This document shows, piece after piece, positions 40,131-47,766 of a DNA stretch of 64,000 bases; the first letter of the stretch is position 1, and the number at the start of each line of letters is the position of its first letter. Source of the stretch: an uncultured Methylophilaceae bacterium (GTDB lineage: Bacteria; Pseudomonadota; Gammaproteobacteria; Burkholderiales; Methylophilaceae); the NCBI GenBank assembly GCA_903834185.1, contig CAILHX010000012.1, positions 1-64,000 of the forward strand, read 5' to 3'. The notes beneath the pieces are model-generated. The model searched no databases, had not been told where the DNA came from, and saw only the letters and a list, made by a program, of their open reading frames with translations. A program made the position numbers and the translations under genes.

Positions 40131-41498
40131 ATGGAAAAGTCTGGAGGCATCATAGCTTTAATAGCTGGCATTCTTGGCCTAGGAGCAGCAGCTATAACTT
40201 TACTTTTCGGAGGACTGGGGGCGGCTATCAAAGCCGATGGTGCTAGTAGTGTTATTGGACTTGGATGGGGAGGAATATTTTTCTGTTTTCTGACTATCAT
40301 CTTTGGCGCTATCGCAATAACTGCAAAAAATCGAATTCCAGGAGTTCTGATCATTATTTCCTCCATTCTTGGCGCTTACTTTGGAGGTACGCTTGTCGCT
40401 GTTCTGATGCCGGGGCAATATGGAATCCAGGATAATGCTGACAGTGTAGCAATGACCCAAATCATCAGTCTGGCAGCGCTAAACAGGATACCTACAGGAT
40501 TAGTGCCAAGCTACGTGGAAGTGATTGGCGATAGAAATCCAATCGATCCTGTTGCGGAGTGGATCGCTAGGAAGCAATGGGATGGGGTTGATCGGCTAGA
40601 AGCCTTCTATGCCACTCTACAAGTTCGTGATGGCTTTCCTGAGTACCTAAAGGAATTGCTGATGTATCGGTGGTTGATTAGTGCTGTTGCTGCCATAAAG
40701 AAAAACGGCTTTAGGTCTCGGGGGGTACTGACCCTGCAAGGTCCACAGTCCATCGGCAAGACAGCTTGGGTTAGTGCATTAGTGCCCGATCCATTTCTGC
40801 GAGAAAGTTTCGTGAAGCTTGACCATCACCTTGATGCTGCGAACAAGGACACACTATTGACTGCAATTAGTCACTGGATTGTCGAGATAGGTGAGCTGGA
40901 CAGTAGCTTCAGGAAGGACATCGCTCGGCTGAAGGGTTTTCTCACAAGTGACCGGGATAAGGTAAGAAAGCCCTACGGAAGAACCGATTCCGAATATCCG
41001 AGAAGAACTGTTTTCTGTGCGACAGTAAATGAGAACAACTTCCTGATAGATCATACTGGCAATTCGCGCTGGTGGACTTTACCTGTTACCAAGATTGACT
41101 ATGCGCATGGCATCGACATGCAGCAGTTATTCGCCCAGATATTGGTTGATCTGGAGAAGGGCGAAATATGGTGGCTATCGGCAACCGAAGAACAGGAACT
41201 TGAGCGCTACAACAGTGATCATCGCAATATCAGCGCAATTCGGGAGAGGGTGATCAGTGCACTCGATCTGGAAAGAATGAGCCAGCCAGACTTGCCAGCA
41301 ATGACCGCCACCTCGCCCCCATGTCACATCCATACGTGGAGGTTTTGGCGCGGGGATACCGTCCCCATCCGAAACTCCAAACGCATGACTATGAGCCACC
41401 TTGGGTCACCCCCTTGGTGGCTTTTTTTTCAAAGTTCGAGTGCGCCGAAGCAAATCAATAAAGGAAATGGAATATTTAAACACGTCATTTGCTATTGA
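40131..41498 (+). pseudogene. Membrane protein fused to truncated VapE-like ATPase
   Basis: An open frame of 455 codons made of unlike parts. Residues 1-95 (from MEKSGGIIALIAGILGLGAA, with three glycine-rich spans) look like a small phage membrane protein. From about residue 115 the sequence becomes a VapE/virulence-E P-loop ATPase: Walker A GPQSIGKTAW, Walker B HWIVEIGEL, RRTVFCATVN, and the RWW arginine block. After PAMTAT (about 41300) similarity to VapE ends and the frame runs on through out-of-family residues to a terminator. A deletion fusion followed by loss of the C-terminus is likely; an ATPase core is still intact. Confidence 0.7.
41394..41430 (+). terminator. Terminator inside the 3' end of the chimera
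   Basis: AGCCACC (41394-41400) pairs with GGTGGCT (41416-41422), enclosing a GGG/CCC inner stem, followed by a run of T. It is typical of phage terminators. It lies before the nominal stop of the VapE-like frame, which supports the idea that the original gene ended upstream. Confidence 0.75.
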
Positions 41499-41552
41499 CA
41501 AATGAATTATTGAAAAATATACTGCACTCACTCACACAAAAGGAGTGTTGAA

Positions 41553-42287
41553 ATGAGTGAAGCTAAAAAGATTTCCACAAAAATATGGCGTCCGATTTTA
41601 GAGAAGCTAGACAAGAAGGTCGATGCTGCCTGTTTGCGTAGAGATGCCTACCTTTCGAAGGTTCTAGAAATTGAGATTGCCATGCTGGAGTCTGAGGTTT
41701 CGATTCCTAATTCAAAAGATGCTCTAAACTTCATATCCAATAGGCTAGATATTTTGGATCGCAAATTGGTGAGTCTCACTCTGGATTCAGAACTGGTCGA
41801 TCGGCTTAACGCTATCTGTTCTCGCAAGCGTATTAATCGTGATTCGTTTTTTAATAGATTGTTTCTTGTACTAGCTGCATCATCAAAACTTATTGATCGG
41901 CTGTTTTTCTTGAATGAAGAAAATTGGCGTAGATACGTATGGGAAGCATATAAGCATGAAGGCCCATTTTTCCATAATAGCTTTTACCCGCTCGAACAGG
42001 AGATAAATCCATTTTGGGCTGTCCGATGCGGTATAGAACTATGTAATGAAGATGAGTTGGTTGACTATACAGAGCCAGAAAGCGGTAATTCCATCAGAGT
42101 TCAAAAAAGCTTTGAAGGAAATGTTTACCCTTCAACCAATCTGTACACGATCATTTTTGAAGATAAAGAACTTAAGAACACTGACCTCTATGGCCTCAAT
42201 ACATACATTCCTGATTGGCAAATTCCTGGGCATCCGGCAGCTTCAACTTATGCTGCGGGTCTAGATGATTTACTTGCTGAACTATAG
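41553..42287 (+). CDS. Protein with two ribbon-helix-helix-like segments, possible antitoxin
   Basis: A 244-residue protein. Two stretches have the strand-then-two-helices layout of RHH DNA-binding proteins: KISTKIWRPILEKLDKKVDA with RRDAYLSKVLE, and LVSLTLDSELVDRLNAICSR with NRDSFFNRLFLVL. The C-terminal half is unrecognised (FHNSFYPLEQEINPFW). AAAAGGAG precedes the ATG. It ends eight bases before the next small gene, so the pair is co-translated. An antitoxin-toxin or regulator pair is inferred, not shown. Confidence 0.65.
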   Translation: MSEAKKISTKIWRPILEKLDKKVDAACLRRDAYLSKVLEIEIAMLESEVSIPNSKDALNFISNRLDILDRKLVSLTLDSELVDRLNAICSRKRINRDSFFNRLFLVLAASSKLIDRLFFLNEENWRRYVWEAYKHEGPFFHNSFYPLEQEINPFWAVRCGIELCNEDELVDYTEPESGNSIRVQKSFEGNVYPSTNLYTIIFEDKELKNTDLYGLNTYIPDWQIPGHPAASTYAAGLDDLLAEL

Positions 42288-42295
42288 GAGAAATC

Positions 42296-42571
42296 ATGAC
42301 TACAAAACATTCAGCAGTGCGTTCACAACAACGTGGAATTCCACCTTTTATTGATCAACTACTAGATCTATACGGTCATGAAGAGCATGTCGGAACTGGT
42401 CGTGTGATGATGTATCTCGATAAAGCAAGCATTCGCGAGATGGAACGCGATATGGGCAGAGAGCCCGTGAGACGCATGGGTGACTGGCTCAGAGCATTTA
42501 AGATAAAGAGCGCTATTGATGGCGCAACCATTACCATCGGTCATCGCCATAAGCATATAAAAAGGAAGTAG
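42296..42571 (+). CDS. Small basic protein, possible DUF4258-like toxin
   Basis: A 91-residue protein. The pattern AVRSQQRGIPPFIDQLLDLYG followed after about 50 residues by ATITIGHRHKHIKR resembles the layout of DUF4258 proteins, small RelE-like folds sometimes acting as toxins. The resemblance is by eye and partial. It follows the double-RHH gene by eight bases with a GGAG ribosome binding site. Confidence 0.6.
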   Translation: MTTKHSAVRSQQRGIPPFIDQLLDLYGHEEHVGTGRVMMYLDKASIREMERDMGREPVRRMGDWLRAFKIKSAIDGATITIGHRHKHIKRK

Positions 42572-42609
42572 TTGAATTCATACCTCAGTAGCAGCCCATT
42601 TTTTTCAAA

Positions 42610-42800
42610 GTTCGGTTTCAGTTCGGAATAAATTAGGGTATAATTGATTGATTTCATTGGATTTTGGAATTACAAATGCAAGATTTCAAAAGTCGACGGT
42701 TCGGCCTAGGTTCGGTTTTTGCATTTTGGAAGATCGGTCAGCGGGGAAATCCCTTAGGAATCTTCAGCATAAACACATATAAAATAATGTGTTACGTGTT
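42610..42800 (+). repeat. 191-base right-end repeat of element 1
   Basis: Near-identical in layout and equal in length to 46061-46251. GTTCGG occurs at 42610, 42621, 42699 and 42710, that is two pairs each 11 bases apart and 89 bases between pairs. It ends exactly at the attachment core with TGTGTTACGTGTT. These look like arm-type binding sites of a tyrosine integrase. Confidence 0.85.
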
Positions 42801-42847
42801 CTCATAATCCGTTGGTGCTCGGTTCGACTCCGAGGGGGCCCACCAAA
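42801..42847 (+). repeat. Attachment core copy 2
   Basis: Perfect copy of the 47-base 3' half of tRNA-Ile(CAT), without the tRNA 5' half. It separates element 1 from element 2. Confidence 0.95.
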
Positions 42848-42893
42848 AGATTTAAACGGCTTAGGATATTCTAGGCCGTTAATCTTTTGAGGA
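42846..42893 (+). terminator. Terminator after attachment copy 2
   Basis: AACGGCTTAG and CTAGGCCGTT form a ten-pair stem with loop GATATT, extended outward by AAAAGATT/AATCTTTT. It ends with TTTT. The rest of the gap to 43178 holds a possible 21-codon reading frame from ATG 42930 or nearby and AT-rich promoter-like sequence; I see no gene there I can support. Confidence 0.8.
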
Positions 42894-43178
42894 GGGGAAT
42901 GCGGGAGGTTAGGGAGAGCATGAACAAGCAGCAATTGAAACAAGAAATTAATGTGCGTCTTTGTTATCACTTACCAGAATATTGATCTTGCTAGCAGAGC
43001 TCAGAAATTTTCCCTACGTTTACTTCTTTTCAAATATTAGCAATTCTTGATAAGTGTTCTCATCATTTTAATTTTTTGCGTAGTATTCGTAATGATTTTA
43101 TTGGTACACTATATGAGAAAGTTGCGATTATTTTTGGGGATTTATTGTGTTTAAAAATTGTAGTGCCATATAACCATC

Positions 43179-43823
43179 ATGATTGAGCACCCTAGTGCCA
43201 ATGTAGTATTAATAGCTAATCAGCTAAATCTAAGTATTTTCCAACAAATCTGGCTGCTTAATAATAATATTATTACTCAAGATGAATTTGGTCCTGAAAG
43301 CTATTTCAGTCCCGTGGCGGTGAACGTCAGAAACCCGAGTTATGATTTGCTGATATTGCCAGATAGAATTCAAATAACAAGCATTGGCGTGTCAGAAAAT
43401 AGTGGTGCAATATTCACTAGAATTATATCTGGCATTGTTAATACCTTACCCCATACTCCCTATACAGCATATGGGTTCAATTTCAATTTCCTATTAAGTC
43501 ATAAATCTAAGTCCGATTGTGGTGAATTTTTCCGCTCTTTATGCGTCTCTGCAGACAATCCTTTAGCTGATGATTTTAAGGATAAAGGGGCAAGGTTTGG
43601 TGTATATATGTCCAAAGATTTCGAAGATGGTAGATTAAGAATGGATACCAAACCTACAAAGTCAGAAAGCGGTCGAGAAGCCTTAATAGTATCGACAAAT
43701 TTTAACAAAGATATCAGTAGCCCAGATCAAATTCTATCTGGGGTTAAAAACTGGCCGAAAATCCAAGAACATGTAGGTATGCTCGTAACTAAGTTAGAGA
43801 GGTATATCGAAAATGCTAAATAA
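43179..43823 (+). CDS. Unknown protein, first gene of the Fic module
   Basis: A 214-residue soluble protein of mixed alpha/beta prediction, AT-rich. It starts MIEHPSANVVLIANQLNLSI and contains AYGFNFNFLLSHKSK near residue 100. No known motif is recognised. Its end overlaps the next gene by 11 bases, and the three genes 43179-44945 are one coupled unit. It could be a partner or antidote of the Fic protein; that is inference from order. Confidence 0.65.
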   Translation: MIEHPSANVVLIANQLNLSIFQQIWLLNNNIITQDEFGPESYFSPVAVNVRNPSYDLLILPDRIQITSIGVSENSGAIFTRIISGIVNTLPHTPYTAYGFNFNFLLSHKSKSDCGEFFRSLCVSADNPLADDFKDKGARFGVYMSKDFEDGRLRMDTKPTKSESGREALIVSTNFNKDISSPDQILSGVKNWPKIQEHVGMLVTKLERYIENAK

Positions 43824-44289
43824 CACTCAGTTAAATATCTCAGACACTGGATATATTAGAGAATATTCCGACGCCATGATTCAGGCCAAACGAATAGAGA
43901 ATGATCCATTTCTAGCACAAGCCATGATTCGCTCCAAATCGTCTTTATATATAGTTGATACCCATCCGGGGATTAACTCCGATCTCATTGAATGGCTTAA
44001 TTTAGCAGACAAGAATCAATCTTTTCTGCAAGCTGTAATTACTCATATTTCCGCAGGGTTTGGGACAGACACAAATGTAGACAGTAATTTATTACTGGAA
44101 AAGTATAATTACAAGTTATCAGATACTGAAAGTTTTATTGCTTCAATTAAATCGGGAATTTCGCTTATTCCATCAGACAATATACGAAATCTTGCAAGGC
44201 AAGTAGTCAGAGAAACGGCTACAGAAGTAGCTGATGTAGAAGCGTGGGCTGATATTTTGGTGCGTGATACAAGTCATATTGCTGACTAA
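43813..44289 (+). CDS. Unknown protein, second gene of the Fic module
   Basis: A 158-residue predicted helical protein (MIQAKRIENDPFLAQAMIRS, LARQVVRETATEVADVEAWA). No catalytic motif is recognised. It overlaps the preceding gene by 11 bases and ends eight bases before the Fic gene. It is the best placed candidate for an antitoxin, by size and proximity only; the classical inhibitory motif (S/T)xxxE(G/N) of Fic antitoxins is not evident. Confidence 0.65.
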   Translation: MLNNTQLNISDTGYIREYSDAMIQAKRIENDPFLAQAMIRSKSSLYIVDTHPGINSDLIEWLNLADKNQSFLQAVITHISAGFGTDTNVDSNLLLEKYNYKLSDTESFIASIKSGISLIPSDNIRNLARQVVRETATEVADVEAWADILVRDTSHIAD

Positions 44290-44297
44290 TATGAAAT

Positions 44298-44945
44298 ATG
44301 CGAGTTATCAACTGCCCTAACAATTGGGAATATACCCAGCACGCAAATTATAATGTCCTGCCCACTCGTTGTAAAAGTGCTCTAGTAAACCTTCGCAGCA
44401 ACCCCCTGAACCGCAGGATACCGTCAGATACTAGAGACATTCATTTGTTTCTATTCACACAACTTACACCTCCAGATGTTCCTTATTTTGCAGGAAATTA
44501 TCGGGGAAGTAATCATACTTGCCTAAAATTTTACGAAGTAACTATCCCAAGTGACATTCGTGTAGGTTCGAAGTGCCCTCATGTAAATCTGGACATACAA
44601 AACTTGGCGCAGGTTCTTGAAGAAGGATTAAGAGCTTTAGATATTGCAGATAACGTGCCTGCCGAAACACTCTCCGAGGAAGACAAAGTTTATTTTTTAG
44701 TCTCATTTGCTTGTCGGATTTTTGTTGAGTTTTTAAGAGTTCATCCTTATGCAAATGGGAATGGACATATCGCAAGATATATAATTTGGGCGATACTTGG
44801 TCGTTATGGTATTTGGCCAAAAAAATGGCCTATGAATGATAGGCCGCCTGATCCACCTTATTCAGACTTAATTAGCAAATACCGTGATGGAGATAAAGAT
44901 CCATTTGAAGAATTCGTTCTAAAGTGTGTAACAGGTCAAATCTAA
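44298..44945 (+). CDS. Fic/DOC-family protein with divergent active site
   Basis: A 215-residue Fic-fold protein. The Fic loop HPYANGNGHIAR spans residues 149-160 and matches HxFx(D/E)GNGRxxR in the histidine, glycines and last arginine. Position four has N in place of the acidic residue that binds magnesium, and the first R of the GNGR is H. A flap-like FAGNYRGSN precedes it. Fic proteins transfer AMP or other groups to target proteins; the missing acid leaves the chemistry uncertain. Last gene of a three-gene unit. Confidence 0.83.
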   Translation: MRVINCPNNWEYTQHANYNVLPTRCKSALVNLRSNPLNRRIPSDTRDIHLFLFTQLTPPDVPYFAGNYRGSNHTCLKFYEVTIPSDIRVGSKCPHVNLDIQNLAQVLEEGLRALDIADNVPAETLSEEDKVYFLVSFACRIFVEFLRVHPYANGNGHIARYIIWAILGRYGIWPKKWPMNDRPPDPPYSDLISKYRDGDKDPFEEFVLKCVTGQI

Positions 44946-44972
44946 TTAAAATAGGAGTGGTAACAGCTCCAA

Positions 44973-45227
44973 TTAAGCTGAATTACCCGGAATCATCTCC
45001 CCACTAAAGGTAAATTCTTTACATTTCCTTTCGCAAAACTTAGGACCACACTTGTCATTCTTGAGTGGGTACATTCCCTACTTATGCCCCCCTACGTAAT
45101 GACTACCTTTACCATGGCTATTCGTACCTCCAACACGATGACTGCCCTTACGATTTGCAGCTTCACCTATGCTGGAAAAAACTAGCGTTAAAGTTATTAG
45201 GAATAAGAAAACGGCTTTGTTCTTCAT
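44973..45227 (-). pseudogene. Small secreted Gly/His-rich protein interrupted by TAG
   Basis: From ATG at 45227, preceded by GGGGAG, a 49-codon frame encodes a signal peptide (MKNKAVFLFLITLTLVFSSI GEAA region) and a tail with two GSHxVGG-like repeats (RKGSHRVGGTNSHGK, GSHYVGGHK). A TAG at 45078-45080 stops it. The same frame then stays open for 34 codons with four cysteines (KCGPKFCERKCKEF) to a TAA at 44973. Either the full 84-residue secreted protein has lost its end by a nonsense mutation, or only the short form is made. Confidence 0.6.
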
Positions 45228-45283
45228 TGAATAGCTCCCCTAATTTTCGGTATCCTGGCAATACCATTAACTACACTTCAAAA

Positions 45284-45574
45284 TTATGATTTGGGTTGTT
45301 CAGCTTCGTTAAATTTAAGAAACTGCTTTATATCGTCGGCGTGACATCCGCACGAAGGGCTGAAGTTACCATCGCAGCAGACAGCTCTACCACCATTACA
45401 TCCACATACCCCACCATGATGTGAGCAGCAGCCCTGTTCCACCACTTTTTTATTTGTAGATTCGGTAAACTCAGATGAGGATTGTTTGCAAGACTGATTT
45501 GAAACAGGCAATACCCCGTCAGCATGCGTAAGACCAGAAAATAGAAAAACTACAACAAAGAATAATATCTTCAT
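45284..45574 (-). CDS. Small secreted cysteine-rich protein
   Basis: A 96-residue protein with a signal peptide (MKILFFVVVFLFSGLTHA) and a cysteine-rich core, CCSHHGGVCGCNGGRAVCCDG followed by SPSCGC. Families with this CCSHHGGVCGC pattern recur in proteobacteria; from memory their function is unknown, and metal binding or disulphide cross-linking are possibilities. It is 56 bases upstream of the 45227 gene on the same strand, so both may be one operon. Confidence 0.75.
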   Translation of the reverse strand: MKILFFVVVFLFSGLTHADGVLPVSNQSCKQSSSEFTESTNKKVVEQGCCSHHGGVCGCNGGRAVCCDGNFSPSCGCHADDIKQFLKFNEAEQPKS

Positions 45575-45627
45575 GATGCTTCCTTTCTATTAAGGCCAAA
45601 TTAAATTACTTATAAGGCGGAACGACG

Positions 45628-45855
45628 TTACGCCTCATTGACTTCAAGGTCAATTAGTTTTGATGAAATGGGCGCGTACCTTGCTAGTGTGACCAAACGT
45701 ACCGGGTCTGCTTTTATGACCTTATCCGTTTCCAGATTCCACAAGTATTGCTTTTCAAAACCAATCATACGAGCGAAAGCCGCTGCATTTGGATGTCCGC
45801 ATACAAGTCGCGCTTTTACAATTCTTTCCCCAATAGTACTTTCCACTGGTCTCAC
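45628..45855 (-). CDS. XRE-like small regulator
   Basis: A 75-residue protein with a helix-turn-helix layout (IGERIVKARLVCGHPNAAAFARMIG, then FEKQYLWNLETDKVIKADP). It may be a whole small repressor or the start of a truncated one. It is the nearest regulator to the right end of element 2. Confidence rests on the HTH pattern alone. Confidence 0.55.
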   Translation of the reverse strand: MRPVESTIGERIVKARLVCGHPNAAAFARMIGFEKQYLWNLETDKVIKADPVRLVTLARYAPISSKLIDLEVNEA

Positions 45856-46060
45856 CGAAATTTAATGGTAATTCTTTTGATTACGAAGATTGTCTGGATA
45901 ATTCTGTAAAACCGTCTATAATTTAGGGTTGCCGCTGATTAAGATAACGTGAGGCTTGCTTGTTATCAACCAATTCTTATTATGTGCCCGCTTCCAAGAA
46001 CCCGGTTAAGAATGCGCTGACCGAGAAGGACGAACATTCCAACAGTGCGGGGTTTTCGAA

Positions 46061-46251
46061 GTTCGGTTTCAGTTCGGAATAAACGCAGGCGTAATTCGAT
46101 GAATTAAATCGACTTTGCAATTTCAAATTCAAGTTTTCAAAAGTCGGCAGTTCGGCCTGAGTTCGGTTTTTGCATTTTCAAAGATCGGGCAGCGGAGAAA
46201 ATTCTTAGGAATCTTCAACATAAATACATATATAACAATGTGTTACGTGTT
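46061..46251 (+). repeat. 191-base right-end repeat of element 2
   Basis: Second copy of the segment at 42610. GTTCGG sites occur at 46061, 46072, 46150 and 46161, exactly the spacing of copy 1. The segment between 45856 and 46060 shows no gene I can support. Confidence 0.85.
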
Positions 46252-46298
46252 CTCATAATCCGTTGGTGCTCGGTTCGACTCCGAGGGGGCCCACCAAA
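46252..46298 (+). repeat. Attachment core copy 3
   Basis: Perfect copy of the 47-base tRNA-Ile 3' half, followed by GAATCAAA as in copy 1. A hairpin (CTTCT/AGAAG with GCGG/CCGC inside, 46309-46335) and TTTT follow, another terminator-like structure. Confidence 0.94.
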
Positions 46299-46674
46299 GA
46301 ATCAAAAGCTTCTGCGGCATTCCGCTGTAGAAGTCTGTTTTATTCCGACCAGGAAATTTCACGAGAGGAATTCTAGATGCATACCGCCCAAATACTCCAA
46401 TATCTGAAGAAGCACGGCCAGCTATTAGACTCTGAAATAGCGACAGGAACAGGGATCCCGCTTCCTGACGTGCATATCTCGCTCTCCGACCTCTCGGCAC
46501 TGAAGGAAATATCCAATTGCAGCGTGACCAGATTCAAAGATGGTAAGCCAGTCGAAGGGATTCTGTGCAGGATTTCCGGATATGTTCCGCCTGCATCTCC
46601 AGGTCGAAAGGCTGCGGCCAGTCACTAGATGAGAAATTCAATAGGACTCGTTTCGACTCCGAGAGGGTTCAGCA
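46299..46674. mobile_element. Remnant third element
   Basis: A 376-base segment between attachment copy 3 and a degenerate copy at 46646. It holds one 83-residue gene and no 191-base right end. It is best read as the scar of an older integration reduced to one gene. Confidence 0.5.
46377..46628 (+). CDS. Winged-helix-like small protein
   Basis: An 83-residue protein with an N-terminal winged-helix-like layout (TAQILQYLKKHGQLLDSEIA, then LPDVHISLSDLSALKEIS) and a PASPGRKAA tail. The pattern is common among small DNA-binding proteins of betaproteobacteria, recalled from memory; the target is unknown. The preceding base context is GAGAGGAATTCTAG, giving a ribosome binding site. Confidence 0.65.
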   Translation: MHTAQILQYLKKHGQLLDSEIATGTGIPLPDVHISLSDLSALKEISNCSVTRFKDGKPVEGILCRISGYVPPASPGRKAAASH

Positions 46675-46710
46675 ATACTAAAACGGCTTGGGATAACTCC
46701 CAGGCCGTTT
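46646..46710 (+). repeat. Degenerate tRNA-Ile 3' end (attachment copy 4) with terminator
   Basis: CTCGTTTCGACTCCGAG (about 46647-46663) matches the tRNA T arm with one change in the stem, followed by AGGGTTCAGCA instead of GGGGCCCACCA. Then AACGGCTTGGG and CCCAGGCCGTT form a hairpin with T run, built like the terminator after copy 2 with compensatory changes. It probably marks the original chromosomal end of the tRNA region. Confidence 0.65.
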
Positions 46711-46831
46711 TTCTTCACAGCCACGTTGTAACAGCATGCCCACCCTTGCATCAAAAATAGCAATATCTCATCTTGTGATAGCTCCGAGTGCTGCAAATTA
46801 CGGTCACCCGTTTGCCGAAATCTTTAAATAC

Positions 46832-47572
46832 TTACTTCATCATCTCAAACTCGGAAAAATTAAGCTTTCCCGGTTTCAAAAATATTTGATCCTGAACACC
46901 TATTTTGCCAATATCATGCATCGGGGCAGCAAATTCGATCAGGTTACAGTGTTCAGGACTCAGTCCCATCCCTATTGCAATAAGGCCGGAATATTTGGCC
47001 ATGCGCGGCACCCGGTTATCGGTCTCTGCATTGCGGAATTCTCCGGCTTTTGCCAGCCTTAAAAGTGTTTCATGTTCTCTCTCAATAATTGGTTGCGTGG
47101 CAATTGAGATAGCTAGCTCCAGAGAGTGCGCCCTTTCCAATATGACCCTCTGGTAGATACGCATGGACAGAAGATTTCGGCAACGTGTCTGACATTCGTA
47201 TGGCTCTATAGGCTTGAGTATGAAGTCCGTCGCGCCCTCAGCCAGTGCCTGATGCCTCATGTCACGCTCTTCGTTGGCAGTGACGAACACGATAGGCACA
47301 TCAATCAGGTGCGGGATGCGTCTTATCTGTTTGACTAACTCGATACCCGATATCGCGCTCATCATGTAATCCACCACAATAAGGTCGGGCAAATTCAATT
47401 TGACCCAGTCCATGGCGGCAACAGGGTTGGAGAAAGTTTCTACGGTGATGCTGGGATGAATGGAGCTGACGATCTTGTTGAGGATGACTCTGCTGGTAAA
47501 TTCATCATCGATAATCAGGGCGATCGGATCGCCAAGAATACCTGGATTACTTTCACCATGTTCAAACGACAT
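46832..47572 (-). pseudogene. Response regulator with truncated HD-GYP domain
   Basis: A receiver domain (PIALIIDDE, phospho-acceptor in DLIVVDYMM, KPIEP lysine) followed by the start of an HD-GYP domain with MHDIGKIGVQDQIFLKPGKL. The frame stops right after EFEMMK, about 110 residues short of a full domain, so HHE and GYP motifs of the c-di-GMP phosphodiesterase are missing. The ATG at 47572 follows a GGGGG ribosome binding site. The 3' end faces the tRNA-Ile island, so its loss is probably linked to integration or decay there. Confidence 0.8.
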
Positions 47573-47766
47573 CCTAATCCCCCTTTTGTCGCAAGCTTTT
47601 ATCGCAAGCTCATCGTCACCTTTGGTAGCGATAGGCATAGCAGTCCAGCTTTTAACTTCTAATTAACAGAGGACGGCAGGTGGGCGTTTATCATCCCGAT
47701 ACGAAAGCCGACACAAGTCATTGTAAAACACTTCCAGCAGGTTAAGTTGACCTTTACCGAATCCAT

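Larger units (their letters stand above)
37376..42847. mobile_element. Integrative element 1 (about 5.5 kb, no integrase)
   Basis: Bounded by 47-base direct repeats of the tRNA-Ile 3' half. It holds a DUF2971 gene, an unknown gene, an XRE regulator with operators, a VapE-like ATPase chimera and a possible toxin-antitoxin pair, and ends in a 191-base segment also found in element 2. Genes are AT-richer than the flanking core, judged by eye. No integrase, excisionase or transfer gene is visible. An integrase-less island or phage-satellite remnant fits best. Confidence 0.85.
42848..46298. mobile_element. Integrative element 2 (about 3.45 kb, no integrase)
   Basis: Bounded by attachment cores 2 and 3. 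It carries a three-gene module ending in a Fic protein, two small secreted proteins and an XRE-like regulator, and finishes with the same 191-base right end as element 1. No integrase or mobilisation gene is present. Unlike element 1 its coding content is more AT-rich, suggesting a different donor of cargo on a shared end sequence. Confidence 0.82.

Noticed and set aside
42801-42847. Possible second tRNA-Ile gene
   Set aside because: Only the 3' half is present; the 5' acceptor and D arm are absent, so it is an attachment copy.
45065-45289. 74-codon plus-strand frame
   Set aside because: It overlaps the minus-strand secreted peptide, which has a signal peptide and strong ribosome binding site; the plus frame has neither.
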